The notes: generated from the letters alone by a model not told the origin. Shown: positions 1-11,326, counted from the first letter of the stretch. The stretch is 64,000 nucleotides of DNA from Carnegiea gigantea (GCA_029747015.1 JAKOGI010000085.1:392501-456500), one strand, 5' to 3'. A program made the numbers and translations.

Positions 1-104
1 AAATTTTCCCAAACAGGATGATTAAACGATAATTAAATGTGAGAAAAAATAATAATGATGACTTAGTTAAATAAATAAGCATGACTTAGGGTTGGGCCAT
101 TACA
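1..104 (-). repeat. 3' LTR, first ~104 bp (Tekay-like)
   Basis: On the minus strand this begins TGTAATGGCCCAAC at position 104 and runs off the window. It matches the terminal ~110 bp of the long LTR at 6780-6889 with small differences, as two diverged LTR copies would. Confidence 0.85.
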
Positions 105-117
105 ACCTTCACCCTTT
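105..117 (-). other. Polypurine tract
   Basis: Minus-strand AAAGGGTGAAGGT lies directly before the 3' LTR start at 104, the expected position of the plus-strand DNA primer of an LTR retrotransposon. Confidence 0.7.
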
Positions 118-119
118 AA

Positions 120-535
120 AGAGTTTCGTCCTCAAAACTTATGAATTTTGTTGATGCAAGCATGATTATCTCAAATAGGTGTTGGTACTTGGCTTTCATT
201 TCTTTCTAAGTTTCCCAGGTGGCTTTTGAGGTGGTATGGTTTGACCAGAGTATTTTGACCAATGGTATCTGCTTGTTGCGTAGTTGCTTAATTATGCTGT
301 CTAGTATTTGGACTGGATGCTCTTCGTAGACTAGACCATCAGTGAATGCAGTGGGTTCAGATATGACAGTGGGGGCAGGATCTGGAATGTACTTCCTAAG
401 TTATGAGGTAAGGAACACGTTATGCAGGTGTTCGTGTTCTATAGGCAAATCTAGTTGACAAACTATGGAATTCAATCCTTCGTTAAACTTGTATGGTACA
501 GTATATCATGGGCTCAATTTAGCTCAACCCAATAT
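120..535 (-). pseudogene. Integrase C-terminus and chromodomain (Tekay-like)
   Basis: Translating the minus strand gives a block that reads like the gypsy integrase C-terminal region (LHNVF, LRKYIPDP) followed by a chromodomain (VYEEHPVQILD, then VKILWSNHT and ATWET). The chromodomain of chromoviruses is thought to bind histone marks and guide insertion into heterochromatin. One stop lies just after ATWET, where related proteins have a codon before the K/E residues, and another falls in the HNVF region. The open frame runs to a stop close to the polypurine tract, as in relatives. It is a pseudogene, but the fold-defining aromatic and acidic residues are still readable. Confidence 0.82.
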
Positions 536-1075
536 ATTTTGCCCTGATGTTTCATGTTAATTTCTCTGCTAGTACTTCAACAACATCAAATACTAAGAGT
601 TCCATCCTTTCTTCAAATGTAAATGTTGATCGTAGGTTTCCAACTTACACGAGTTGGATCCATTGTTACTTTCAGATGCTTACCCATGTGACACTAATTG
701 AACATCCAAATTCTTTAGCTCTCTCCTAAAAGGTTCAGCTAAATAATCACTATAGTATTTAAACTATGTTGTGCCTTCCTACGTACAACATCTACCACAT
801 CATTAGCACTTCTTAGGAGAAATTTATTTGCAAGTCAAAATCTTTAAGCAATTCTAGTCAATGCCTTTATCTCAGATTGAGCTCCTTCTGAGTAAAAATG
901 TACTTTAAGCTTTGATAATCAGTATAGATCTCATAGGGTACTCCTTATAAGTAGTGTCTCCAAATTCTTAGTGTAAAGCTCACAGCTCCTAGTTGTAGAT
1001 CATGGGTAGGGTGATTTCTTTTATAAGGCTTGGACTGTCGAAAGATATAAGCTACCATTTTATCTTCTTGCTAAC
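536..1075 (-). pseudogene. RNase H end and integrase spacer, largely deleted
   Basis: The minus-strand translation matches the end of a gypsy RNase H: YKRNHPTHDLQL, then RIWRHYL, then a decayed version of the loop before the spacer (DVVDV.RRKAQHS). About 100 codons of spacer follow, and then the sequence jumps to the integrase C-terminal region. The HHCC zinc finger and the DDE catalytic core cannot be found. Several stops and frame changes are present. I infer a deletion of roughly 1 kb relative to a complete chromovirus pol. Confidence 0.7.
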
Positions 1076-1870
1076 TTTCATACACATTTAATTCTTGAAA
1101 TGCCCTTTAACACATTTCTACCCACTGAAATTTGATAGTTTTCTTCAACAAAATGGTCAGGGGAGATGTTATCCTTGAAAAATCCTTTATAAAATTTCAA
1201 TAAGAGCAAGGTAAGTCCAAAAGCTTCAAACTTAGTAACATTGGTTGGCCTTGGCCACTTTATAACTACTCTCACCGTCAACATGTCAACCTTAATTCCT
1301 TGCTTTGAATCTACATGTCCCAAAACACCACTTCTTCTAACCGGAACTCACACTTTTATTATTTGCCATATAATTGGCATTTCCCCAAGGTCTATAACGT
1401 TGTCCCTAAATGATCAATATGTTAATCATTTTTGCCTTTGGAGTGCGTCAAGATGTCATCTACAAGCACCACCAAAAACTTGTCTCAGTAGGGTCTGAAA
1501 AACTCTATTCATAAGATCTATAAAGGCTGCTAGGGTATTGGTTAGGCCAAAAGGCATTACTGTAAACTCATAATGATTATACATGGTTCTAAACTCAGTC
1601 TTGGGGATGTCTTCTGGTTTAATCCTGAGTTGATTGTATCCTAATATCAGGTTAAGCTTAGAAAAGACTCTTGCTCCTTATAGTTGATCAAATAGGATCT
1701 ATTCCTCTTCTTCACAAATGGAACAGGGGCATCCCATGGTGACACACTTGGTCTGATAAATCCCTTATGCAATAGCTCATCTAACTAAATCTTCAGATTT
1801 CTAAACTCTGTTGGGGTTATATGATATGGCATTTTAAAGATAGGTTAGGCTCTAGGGATTAATTCAATCT
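1076..1870 (-). pseudogene. Reverse transcriptase domain (Ty3/gypsy)
   Basis: Minus-strand fragments in order are PYHITPTEF and [20 protein letters not shown] (fingers), [18 protein letters not shown] and MPFGLTN (palm), [12 protein letters not shown] (the catalytic xVDD box, codons at about 1455-1463), and GHVDSKQGIKVD with KWPRPTNVTKFEAFG (connection to RNase H). The usual catalytic Asp of the first palm motif is disturbed, and frame changes lie around 1330-1500. Function in related elements is copying element RNA into DNA. Lineage assignment is good; activity is excluded by the breaks. Confidence 0.85.
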
Positions 1871-1939
1871 CAAAATCAATTTCTCCTTTAGGGGGGGTAA
1901 TCCTGCTAACTCTTCAGGAAAAAAAAAAACATTTCTAAA

Positions 1940-2480
1940 TTCACAAATTACAGGAATACCTTTTGCTTTCTCTTTCTTTTCTTGAGTATCAATGGCATAT
2001 CACCAATACGTCCTTGACACAATAGCCTACTAGCTTTCATAGCATGAATTAGGAGGTAGGGTTTTTCCTTTCTCTTCCCATTAAAACATACTTCTCTGCC
2101 TTTTCCATCCTTTAAAATAACTTTAAGGTCTTCACAATCAATCTTAGACCCATAATCACGCAACCTTATTCCTTCCCAGAATGACATCAAAGTCTGACAA
2201 ATCAAATTGAATCAAGTCTTTAGGAAATACAAGTCCACCAATAGTAATAGGAACAAGTTTATAAAAGATAAGACATACAACTATAAAGTGATTAGGTAAC
2301 TGGATCCTATACTTGGTTTCTGCCGCCCTATTCTAAGGGTTCAATTGCATTGGGTGAACATAAATGTATGAGTGGCAACTAAATCAAACGATACACAAAG
2401 TAGCTTTAAAATTAAAAAGAGAGTTACAGTAACTACTGCACCAAAAGTGGCAGCTTCCTTCTTGCTCAACACATATGCCC
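1940..2480 (-). pseudogene. Aspartic protease region (Ty3/gypsy)
   Basis: Reading the minus strand from 2480, ALSKKEAA-like residues lead to SFDLVATHTFM, the remains of the active-site motif FDSGATHSFI; the Ser and Gly are lost (DLVA), so the protease would be inactive. Downstream is the conserved linker to reverse transcriptase (DYGSKIDCEDLKVILKD, CFNGKRKEKPYLLIHAMKAS). The enzyme would cleave the Gag-Pol precursor in virus-like particles. Confidence 0.78.
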
Positions 2481-3523
2481 TTCCTACAGCTACGACCCTT
2501 GAAGGTGGAAGCCCTTATCTACAACCGTCAGTCTTTGAGGATAGGCGGCAATGAGGTGCATTGAAATACCACACCACAAACATTTATTAGTTCCCACTCG
2601 GCATTCAGAAGTGGTGTGGTTAGTTCTTCTACATTTTTCACTAGGCTCTGCTAAGCTTGCAGGACGACTCTTGGGAGGAGCAGGAATAGGCTTCTTTCAG
2701 TTTACACTCTCGCTTGGAGATTCCTGCTCGGTCCACTTCCTCTTTTGATTAATTGGGTTCAAGATCCTTAACTCAGTCTTCACTCATTCTGCTTCAGCTG
2801 CTAGCTTGTATAACTCTTGATAGGTAATGATCGGTTGACCAGCTAGTTGGTTACAAATATAGAAAGCTAATCCCTATTCAAATATTCTCATTTTCAGTCT
2901 TTCAGATGACACATACTCAGGGACAAACCTAGATAGCTCTGTAAACTTACTAGCATATTGCATTACTGTCATACTGCCACTCATCTTCAGTTCTATGAAC
3001 TCTTTCTCATTTTGCCTTTGAGCTACAACTGGGTACAATTTAGCCCTCAGTTCATCCAAAAACTTACTCCAGGTGAATTCGGACCCTAAGAGCCTATCCT
3101 TAACTGTGTTCCACTAGATATCGCTTCCCTAGTCAAGTAGAAAGTCCTAATGTTTACCTTATTCTCCTCTAGAGCATCTAGTATTGTGAAAATTTTCTCC
3201 ATCCCTCTAGTCCAGTCCTCTAACTCCACTAGATCATACTTTCTGTCATACACTTTAAGGTTGTGTCGTGCTACCGTATCTACGAGCTTATTATCACTAT
3301 GAGAGTTTTCAGCTAGTACTGGAGAAATCTGTTTCATCATTTCAACTACCAAGGTCGGCTAGTAATTGGGGTTGCCAATATTGTTAGCTAGCTCAAAGGG
3401 AAATTGGGGCATTCCACCAAGGTTTGGTGATACATTATACGAAGCTTGGTTACCTGACCCTTAACCCTAGTTCATAGCATCTTCTAAGCGGGCCTCCGTA
3501 TTGTTTTGCACAGGTTCAGACAT
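2481..3523 (-). pseudogene. Gag (Tekay-like)
   Basis: The likely start is the minus-strand ATG at 3523-3521 (MSEPVQN), about 330 bp inside the primer binding site. A capsid-like core follows: YDLVELEDWTRGMEKIFTI, ASKFTELSRFVPEYVSSERLK. The end is a zinc knuckle (CLWCGISMHLIAAYP, near 2540-2590) in which the last Cys of CX2CX4HX4C is Tyr. At least two stops and a frame change break it. Gag forms the particle and binds element RNA; this copy could not. Confidence 0.8.
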
Positions 3524-3856
3524 TTTGACTATACAATAAACAGAGTGATTCAATCACTTCACTACCACCATCATATGAAATAATAATACATAGCAGCCTT
3601 CATGTATAAACCATGACGCTATGAAATAGTATGTAGTAAAGAGATTGGAGTGGCCATAGAAGTACTCGACATCGTGTTCACTGCATATGGACACATCTAA
3701 CAAAGAAGAACATAAAAAAGGAACATCAGAGAGACAACCAGATATTAATATTGTCACCAATCTCTAACGATATAATAATAACCCTCACTAACCAACATTC
3801 TCACCCTCCTATCTCTATTCATCATACTTCTTGTCCCATCAAGAAAATCTTAACAT

Positions 3857-3869
3857 GGCTTTGATACCA
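3857..3869 (-). other. Primer binding site, initiator tRNA-Met type
   Basis: Minus-strand TGGTATCAAAGCC matches the complement of the plant initiator tRNA-Met 3' end (usual TGGTATCAGAGCC) with one change. It sits four bases inside the 5' LTR end at 3874, as expected for priming of minus-strand DNA. Confidence 0.8.
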
Positions 3870-3873
3870 AAAA

Positions 3874-6800
3874 TATAACACCCCAAATGCATATATTTTA
3901 CTGTATGCAGTGTCTTAAATAATTCTCATGATTAGAAGTGACAAATGCAATGATTAGGGCATTTCGTCGTCCCAAAAAGGACAAGGCTTAAAGTAAATAC
4001 TCTAGAGAGGATATAGTTGAGCATAAATCAAACTTCATATACATTTAAAATCATAACTAACATGAGGTTTATATATCATAACTAAGTAATTACCATAAGG
4101 TTTATATATGCATCAATTGAAGATCTCAAACATAACTCCGAAAATAAAAACTATACATCTACGACATTCCTATTGATCCATCCAGATCCCTTGCTCAACT
4201 TATTTCTCCAGCTGTTTTGCTATTAGGAAGGCATTTCACTGGTCATTTGCCTAAAAAAAAATATGAAAAACATTTCAAACTGTGAGCCGAAGCTCAGTAC
4301 ATGCATTCCTATATAGTGAAATGATCATTGCGTAAATTGATTGGGTCTGCTTTGTAATTCATTTTAAGTTAAAACAGTAACTGAGATAAATATAAAATAG
4401 CATTGCTAATTATTATCTGGTAGTGAGCCCCTTATAACTGTTGAGATCTATGGATAGGTGTACACCTGCCAAGCCGATCGGGTGACCTGTCCTGAAGGTG
4501 CGCGGGTAACTGGAGGGCGAATGCGCAGTAGGTGATAACTGGCAGGGTCACTAATTAAATGATAAATCACTGTATCAACTGATTCATTGATGTACTTACC
4601 AAAATGTGATAACTTTGATAAATACACTCTGATTTCTAAAAATACAGACACTGAATGTACCTGACGTCTTTAAAAATGCAATTTCACTTGATAATATTTA
4701 TGCACAATGGAAAACATAGATTAGGTGCTGATTCTATTTAAGAAATGTAATTATAGGTATATGTAATTAGTAAACAACGTCGACTTTCATAATTTGTAAC
4801 TATAATAGAAATTCATTAAAAGGCATCCATAACTCAAATAATTCAATAGAAGATAAGTTACCCCAAAATGATTTAAAAACTAAAAGCATTAGGGTAATTT
4901 AACTCAAAGTGAAATAATATTGGAGTAAAACTGATCAAGGTAGAATAATTGAGATCATAAAAGAAAGACTTTAATGGTTATAATTGAACCTAAGTTTTTT
5001 GCTTTTGACATTCTGAGATGGATAATAAAGGTTTAAGGCTAAGAGGGGTGTAGATAAGTTCAGTATAACCTTAAACACACTAGCGTGATCTAGAAAACAC
5101 TATTCTTGAGTCATTACCCAACCCCACTTCTCCAATTTCATTCACATGCCATTCAACTTAGCTTTCCAAACCAAATAAGATTCTAAGTACAATCAAAGTT
5201 GTTATTGATTGAAGCTCCACCTTAGAAAATTCATAACTTTCACCCTCGACCTTAAATGGAGACATAAATCCCCAATATGGAAAGCACAAAACATCCCTCG
5301 AAAATTTTATGCATAGTGCAAAACGCAATTCTCACAATACGGTTTCTAAAATTGAGCTTAAACACAATTGTGCATAGTTCCAGTCTAACTTGCATAGTCT
5401 TAAAAAACTGGCCATAATGTTTTCCACAGAACTCGAATCAATGTGATTTAAAAGGCATTTGACAGATAACGCAATTTTCTGGTTTAGCACCAAAAATCAT
5501 AATTTTTCAATTTGCAGAACATTACCAATTTATTCATAAATAGACCCCTATTTCAGGGTACTTTACCGCCTACTGTCCACATTATAAACCGTTTTTTCAC
5601 ATAATCTCCCTCCAAAATTAGTTGTTAGAATTACCAAACCATGGTATGCCCCACAAAATCACCTTACATATCCATAATACCTAATTTTTACTTCATAATC
5701 ATCTTCATCAAACTTTTAATTCTTCTCTTTATCAAATCACTCAAAACACATCCATAAGCTTACTTATTTGCATAAATGAGACAAAATGACCTCATTTAAT
5801 CAATTGGGAAAAATCTTATAATTCACCCCTTTATGAAGAGAGATCACACCAAGTCATTTCCTAAGTTAAACAACACATTCAAGGTTCATTTTCCATCCAA
5901 CTATAGCCGAATAGCATGCTTGTTGCCAAGAATAAATTAAACTATGCATAATCATCAAAACCCTATCTCATGACCAAGTTAAATCCACCTTTAATTCATT
6001 CAAAACTACATTACCACCATCATAATCATTTATAAAGCTAAAGATTACCAAATCAAACACAAAACAATCCATAATCATCATTTTAACTTAAGCTTGCGTG
6101 AACATGATCAACCTCAAACTTTACTTGCTTTCCAACTTAACCAACCATCAAAACATCAAAATAACTCGTGTTTCTATCAAAACAACATGATCACCCACTA
6201 AACAACAAAAACAAGAATCCAAAACTAAAATACAAATCAAAATTAACAAGATTGAGTTAGGGTGTTACTCACTTTGATGCTTGAAAAAGAGGTATAAGTG
6301 GTGTTGGATGTTTGTAGGCTGTGGGTGGCTGCCTGGTGGCCAAGGGATGGCAGCAGGTGGCTGATGTGGTGACTGGTAGTAGCAACCAGGGAAGGCATTC
6401 GAGTAGAGAGGGAGAGGAAGAGAGAGAAAGGATCTTGAAACTTTGAGTTTTACTCAGATGAAATGACCCTAAAATCACTTGGTTAAGGTTTAATCTAGCA
6501 AAAGTAAGCTTAATTCAATAATCATTGGACACATTTAGTGGTGATTTGTCAAATAAATGGGAGTAATGGTTGTTGGGCTGAAGTTGGGCCCAAATGAGTT
6601 TTGTCCGAAAATTCACTTTATGCGATTGAAATTGTTCGTAACTCGAAATTATTTTTATTATTATTTTTTGAATCATTATGAAAAATAAATTAATTTTTTA
6701 AAACATATTTATTAGGGCCCGTTGTCGATTCCCACGAAATTTCACGATAATAAAAATTTGAATTGCAAAGTGAGACCTAAATTAAATTTTCACAAATGGG

Positions 6801-6889
6801 ATGATTAAATGCAATAATTAAATGTGAGAAAAAAATAATAATCATGACTTAATTAAATAAACAAGCGTAACTTAGGTTGGGCCATTACA
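3874..6889 (-). repeat. 5' LTR (~3.0 kb) of the Tekay-like element
   Basis: On the minus strand the LTR starts TGTAATGGCCC at 6889 and ends GGGGTGTTATA near 3874, next to the primer site; the ends are an imperfect inverted repeat. The length (~3016 bp) is typical of del/Tekay elements. It contains no meaningful ORF. A GC-richer patch lies at about 4450-4560 in otherwise AT-rich DNA. The short ORFs across it are not supported as genes. Confidence 0.83.
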
Positions 6890-7221
6890 GGCCGTTTCAT
6901 GGAGGTTGACCAAACTGACATTTTCGTCCCCTTGAAGGCTCTTAAAATTAGGGCCGATTATGACCTTAACAATGGGTCTGATGCTTAAGATGAATTGTTC
7001 CCAAACTTGGTTCAAGATGAAGCATTTAAAGCTCCCGGACTTCTATTACGCTTGTGCATCAATTGGCCATGTATATCAATGTTGTGAACTGTATGACCGT
7101 AGAATTCCAAAGATGGATCTCCAATATGGAGCTTGGATTCGTGCATCTCCAGGAAAGAAGAAAACAAAAGAATATGAGATGGAGATTCTAGGGAAAGGCA
7201 GCCCTTCTACGTCTAAGAGAT
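6890..7221 (+). pseudogene. LINE 1 ORF1 C-terminal part (zinc knuckle)
   Basis: The translation starts inside the domain: GRFMEVDQTDIFVPLKALKIR, then KLPDFYYACASIGHVYQCCEL and DLQYGAWIRASPGKKK. This matches the plant LINE ORF1 pattern in which LPDFCYxCGxxGH precedes a third Cys and QYGxWLRASP. The second Cys is present, but the first is Tyr-shifted and spacing is disturbed by a frame change near 6985. ORF1 proteins bind LINE RNA. The frame ends at 7221; 7222-7450 is decayed linker. Confidence 0.75.
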
Positions 7222-7451
7222 AGGCAAGCTGGTTACAAAGTTAGGACAAAACTGGCTGTAGACAAAGGCTTATCTTCAGTTATGAATATTGATGAAATAC
7301 CCATCGAGATTGGTGATGAGATGACCAAGAGGAAGCAAGAAATGACAGCCTCTCCTGAGGGGGTGAAGATCAGAGTTGTTGAGAGCACTAGCTCAAAAAA
7401 ATACCATTGATCAAGCAGCCGAGGTTACATCTCAAAGTCATCAAAACCCAT

Positions 7452-8742
7452 GAGTCTCCTTTGTCTAAACTTCCAGGGTCTTGGAAAGGCCCAGGTAATC
7501 ACAAGCCTCTGATGCATTTTTGAAGGTTGTAAGACAAGCTTGGCCTTCTTATCAAAAACTAAAGTCACTAGCTCGGAGATGGGGGGCTTTGTGAATAAAC
7601 TGGATGATTATGATGGTGTCTTTGTTGATTGTAAAGGCCACTCGGGAAGCTTAGCTATGATTTGGAGGAAAGGCCTCGTGGTGAATTTACTCTCTTGTGC
7701 TTTTAACCATATTAATATTTTGGTTAGATGAGGGCAAGTTGAACCTGAATGGAGGTTTACACGCTTGTACGGTTTCTCTGAGTCCTATAACAAGTTGAAA
7801 ATATGCGAATTAATACTTGGCCTTCAGAGTCACACTAACTTGCTGTGGCTGGTAGAGACAACTTTAAGGAGATCCTATTCCATTTCGAGAAACAAGGCGG
7901 CCCCCTAAAGCCATGTAATCTGTTCTCGACATATTCAAAAGAGACTCTAGACAAGTGCAATTTGTATGATTTGGGGGTTCTCAGGTCAGAAATTCACTTG
8001 GTGGAACTATCAACATAGAGATGACTCGGTCAAAGAAAGGCTTGACAGGTTCTGTGCAAGCTCAGACTGCAGCACTCTCATCCCAAATGCTAAGGTAACC
8101 CGCCTGGTTGAGGGCTTTTCAAACCATCTGCCTATTCTTCTCCATGTGTTTGAAAACCATACCCAGTGTTTTAAGGTGAAATGCAAACAGTTCGAAAATT
8201 TCTCGGCCCTTAATCAACGAGCAAAGAGACTGTGGTATCCACTTAAAGCTCATCATCCAGCATCGATCCTACGCTATGTAAAAGGCATCACGCTGCCTAG
8301 GGGATCTTTTGGACCGAAATTGGGCCACTAATGGAAACATCCATGATCAGATAAAAAAAGCTCCAAGGTAAACTAAAACTAATCTCAAACCAAGGTGCTC
8401 GATAGGACTTTTTTTTTTTGGAGCAGGGGGGGACCGGGCTCATAGGCCCATTGATATCAAGCAGATGATCGCGTAAGGCTAATCCCCGCTCCTAACGGGA
8501 TTCATACCCAGGGTGGGCAAATGCCCATGATATCATGGTGCCAAGTGAGCTAAGCTCACTCGGCCTCGATAGGACATTTTTAAAGCCATTAGTGAGCTGC
8601 GGAAAAAAGAAGAGGTTCTTTTGTGGCAACAATCACGTATGGAATTTTTAAATTATGGGGATCATAATTCCACTTGATTTCACAAAAAGCTGAGTATTAA
8701 GAGAAGCATGGACACAATCACCGAACTTAAAGGTACCGATGC
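7452..8742 (+). pseudogene. LINE 1 ORF2 endonuclease domain and linker
   Basis: Recognisable pieces in order are SLLCLNFQGLGKAQ (domain start, normally SWNxRGLG), FLSKTKVTS (catalytic Glu of the ET/SK motif replaced), FVDCKGHSGSLAMIWRKG, NFKEILFHFEKQGGP, FSGQKFTWWNYQ, and VKERLDRFCAS with VEGFSNHLPILL (the SDH motif reads SNH). After the SINE, AISELRKKEEVLLWQQSR and KLSIKRSMDTI continue the linker to reverse transcriptase. It belongs to the exonuclease-endonuclease-phosphatase family, which nicks target DNA in LINEs. Stops, frame changes and lost catalytic residues make it dead. Confidence 0.8.
8409..8564 (-). mobile_element. tRNA-derived SINE with 11-bp target duplication
   Basis: On the minus strand a 156-bp element starts GCCGAGTGAGCTTAGCTC at 8564 and ends in a poly(A) (T run 8409-8419). 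It has a Pol III A-box-like TAGCTCACTTGG (8541-8552) and a B-box-like GGTATGAATCC (8498-8508) at about the right distance, so its head is tRNA-derived. CTCGATAGGAC occurs immediately on both sides (8398-8408 and 8565-8575), a perfect 11-bp target site duplication. LINE 1 ORF2 sequence continues on both sides. SINEs depend on LINE machinery in trans. Confidence 0.9.
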
Positions 8743-9105
8743 TGTTGAGGATGTGGAGCATAAGTATGAATTATGTCGCCGTTATTTTTTACTTTAAATT
8801 TAGCTAGCTTTGTTTAGGCATGAGTTATTACTCGCCTACATTAATTTTAGTTTCTTATTTTGGTGGGACTTGTTTTAGCTTTTAGATAAGGAATATAATC
8901 TCCTGTACTGAGATTATTTTTTTGTAAAATTGCAACACAAATTGTAACATGAGACTCTTGGACTTCCTTCACAAAAAAAATGAAAGAAACCCACTGCATC
9001 ATTACATGGACAGAGCCAAATTGGTGAACCATGTAAAATCCTTGTGTCTTATTTTTTTCGTTCTTGTCCTTGTTTCTTGCTATTGTTTGTATGTGTGTGA
9101 TCCCA
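8743..9105 (+). repeat. 5' LTR of copia 1
   Basis: It begins TGTTGAGGATGTGG and ends ...GATCCCA next to the primer site. Over ~340 bp it matches 13173-13515, including the AT-rich body and the segment around CCAAATTGGTGAACC. The 3' end is my best estimate because the two copies diverge after CTATTGTTTGT. Confidence 0.85.
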
Positions 9106-9117
9106 CGTATCAGAGCT
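9105..9117 (+). other. Primer binding site of copia 1
   Basis: ACGTATCAGAGCT is two bases away from the standard initiator tRNA-Met primer site TGGTATCAGAGC, and lies just after the 5' LTR. Confidence 0.65.
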
Positions 9118-9147
9118 CTAGGTTGGTTTGGAGATCACAATCAAACA

Positions 9148-9900
9148 ATGGAAGATGGAAAGGCTAAGATTGAGAGGTTCGATGTGAAGGACTTCGCTTT
9201 CTGGAATATGCATATTCAGGATCAGTTGTATCAGAAAGAACTCTATCTACCTTTGAAGGACAAACTCGTAGACATGAACAAGGAGGAGTGGGAAGTTTTA
9301 GACCGTCAAGCACTGGGTGCGGTTAGATTAACATTGGCTAGGAACATTGCCTTTAATGTCATGGAACAAACAACGATGAAGGGGTTGATTGAAGCTTTAT
9401 CAAATATGTATAAGAAACCTTTGGCCATGAATAACGTATATTTGATGCATCGATTATTTGATATTAAAATGGTTGATTCCACGAGTTTTGTTGATCACAT
9501 TGACAAATTTAATATGATAATAACAAAACTGGCTTCTGTAAAGATTAACTTTGAAGATGAAATTAGGGCTTTGATTTTGTTATCTTCTTTGCCTAAGTCT
9601 TGGGACACTATGGTACCTGCTTCTAGTAGTCCTAGAGGTTTGAATGCACTTAAGTATGATGAAATCTATGATGTAATCTTGAGTGAAAGTATTCACAAGA
9701 AAGATTCTAGTGAGTCTTCTGGGAGTTCTTTGAATGTTAGAGGTAGAGGAAAACAAAGGGGTTAAAGCAAGAATATAGGTCGTTGAAAGTGAAAGCAAAG
9801 GGGTAGCTTTCAAAACCCTGGAGAAGCAGTTTGTTGGAATTGTGGTGATAAAGGGCACTTTAAGAGAAATTATCCTAAATCGAAGAACAAGGGAAGGAGC
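9148..9900 (+). pseudogene. copia 1 Gag with zinc knuckle
   Basis: The ATG at 9148 (MEDGKAKIERFDVKDFAFWN) is the expected copia Gag start, about 30 bp after the primer site; a longer upstream start at 9064 would lie in the LTR. A capsid core (IQDQLYQKELYLPL, LIEALSNMYKKPLAMNNVYL, FVDHIDKFNMIITKLASV, LLSSLPKSWDTMV) runs open to a stop at 9763. Beyond the stop the same frame gives CWNCGDKGHFKRNYP (9832-9876), a zinc knuckle with Tyr instead of the last Cys. About 205 codons are intact, the best-preserved ORF of the element. Confidence 0.85.
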
Positions 9901-9927
9901 AATAACTACACTGATGATAATGACTCT

Positions 9928-10260
9928 GTGAATTTCGCTGAAGATATGGGTGATGCTCATATTCTTAGTGTAGATAGTCATATTGAGTCATGGATAGTTG
10001 ACTCAGGTGCTTCATTCCAGTCCTCACCTAGTAAAGAACTATTTCACAATTTTGTTGGCGGAAAGTTTGGCAAGGTGTATCTTGCAGATAGTAAGAATTT
10101 GGAGATTCTAGGAAGAGGGCATATGAATATAAAGACCTTAAATGGGGGTCTGTGAAAACTGTAGGATGTTAGCTATATCCCAGGTTTGACTAAGAACCTA
10201 ATATCTGTTAGTCAATTAGATAGTATTGGCTATAAAATTGAGTTTGGCAATGGGTCCTAG
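9928..10260 (+). pseudogene. copia 1 protease
   Basis: SWIVDSGASFQSSPSKELF holds the aspartic protease active site DSGAS (Asp codon at 10000). GKVYLADSKNLEILGRG and then YIPGLTKNLISVSQL follow, the usual copia protease tail, with a stop at 10153 and another at 10258. The enzyme would process the copia polyprotein. Confidence 0.8.
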
Positions 10261-10263
10261 AAG

Positions 10264-11326
10264 ATGGTGAAAGGTGTAATGGTTGTGGCTAGAAGTATAA
10301 AGTCTGCGACATTGTACACTGCTGCAGGGTGTATAAATTTAATTGCTAGTGTTGCTGAGAGCTCTTGTAGTACAATTTTGTGGCACAATAGGCTTGGTCA
10401 TATGAGTGAGAAAGGGTTAAAGATAATGGCTGCAAGGGGTTCTTTGCTGGTTTGAAGTCTGTTGACTTGGGTTTGTGTCAATTGTGTTTTTGGCAAGCAA
10501 AAATGAGTCAACCTCACCAAAGTTAGTAGGGAACTAAAATCAAAGAAGCTAGAGCTGGTTCATACTGATGTATGGGGTCCTTCATCTGTTCGCTCGGTGC
10601 ATACTACTATGTCACTTTTATTGATGATCACAGTACAAGGTATGGGCTTATTTTTTGAAAAATAAATCCGATGTTTTTAGTACATTTTTGAAATGGAAAG
10701 CAAAAGTTGAGAATCAGACAAGTTTGAGAATCAAGTGCTTAAGATCAGACAATGGTGGTGAATATGAGAAAGATGAGCTTAAGAAGTATTGTGCTCAGCA
10801 AGGAATCAGGTTGACTAGGACTGTTCCTAGAAAAGCAAGGCAGAATGGCATTACTGAGGCAAGAAACAGGATTGTAAATAAGAGAGCTCGAAGCATGCGC
10901 ATTCATGTTGGGTTGCTGAAGACAATATGGGCAGATGCAATCAACATAGCAGCATACCTGATCAATAGGGGACCATCAATTCCCTTGGGTGATAAGGTAC
11001 CATAAGAGATATAGAAGGGAAAGAAAGTTGATCTGTCTTTTCTACACACCTTTGGCTGTGTTGCATATGTTATGATTGATCCTGAGAAGAGAGATAAACT
11101 TGACCCAAAATCCAAGAAGTGTTATTTTCTTGGTTATGGTACTGATTTATTTGGCTATAGGGTGTGGGATGGTGAGAAAGTGTTCAGACATTGTGATGTT
11201 ATCTTTAATGAATCTGTCTTGTATAAAGATAGATTAGAAAAGTGTTCTATTGATAAAGAAACAGTGGGAGCTGGTAATGGTGATAGACAATTGGCTGAGA
11301 TTCCTATAAATACTAGTTTTGCTTGA
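10264..11326 (+). pseudogene. copia 1 integrase
   Basis: The pre-integrase zinc-binding piece (LWHNRLGHMSEKGLKI) is followed by the catalytic core: first Asp in LVHTDVWGPS (codon 10567), second in RSDNGGEY (10748), and Glu in NGITEARNR (10856). The Asp to Glu spacing is 35 residues, the expected DX35E. The end reads FGCVAYVMIDPEKRDKLDPK and CYFLGYGTDLFGYRVWD. Stops at about 10454 and 11004 and a frame change near 10610 break it, but all three catalytic residues survive. Confidence 0.83.

Larger units (their letters stand above)
1..6889 (-). mobile_element. Tekay/del-like chromovirus (Ty3/gypsy), 3' end outside window
   Basis: This is a minus-strand LTR retrotransposon. Read from 6889 downwards the order is 5' LTR, primer binding site, gag, protease, reverse transcriptase, RNase H, integrase C-terminus with chromodomain, polypurine tract and the start of the 3' LTR. 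The two LTR starts match closely (1-104 against 6780-6889), which fixes element orientation and borders. The chromodomain at the integrase end and the very long LTR (~3.0 kb) point to the Tekay/del lineage. The internal part is only ~3.8 kb, and most of the integrase zinc finger and catalytic core is missing. All reading frames are broken, so the copy is not autonomous. It abuts a LINE ORF1 at 6890; its target duplication cannot be checked because the other flank lies outside the window. Confidence 0.88.
6890..8742 (+). mobile_element. L1-type LINE fragment (LINE 1)
   Basis: This is a truncated non-LTR retrotransposon. The order is the end of ORF1 (DUF4283/CCHC type), then the endonuclease domain of ORF2 and the linker towards reverse transcriptase. 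Its left side is cut by the Tekay-like LTR at 6889 and its right side by copia 1 at 8743. No reverse transcriptase domain remains, and LINE sequence does not resume after copia 1. A SINE sits inside it. Confidence 0.82.
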
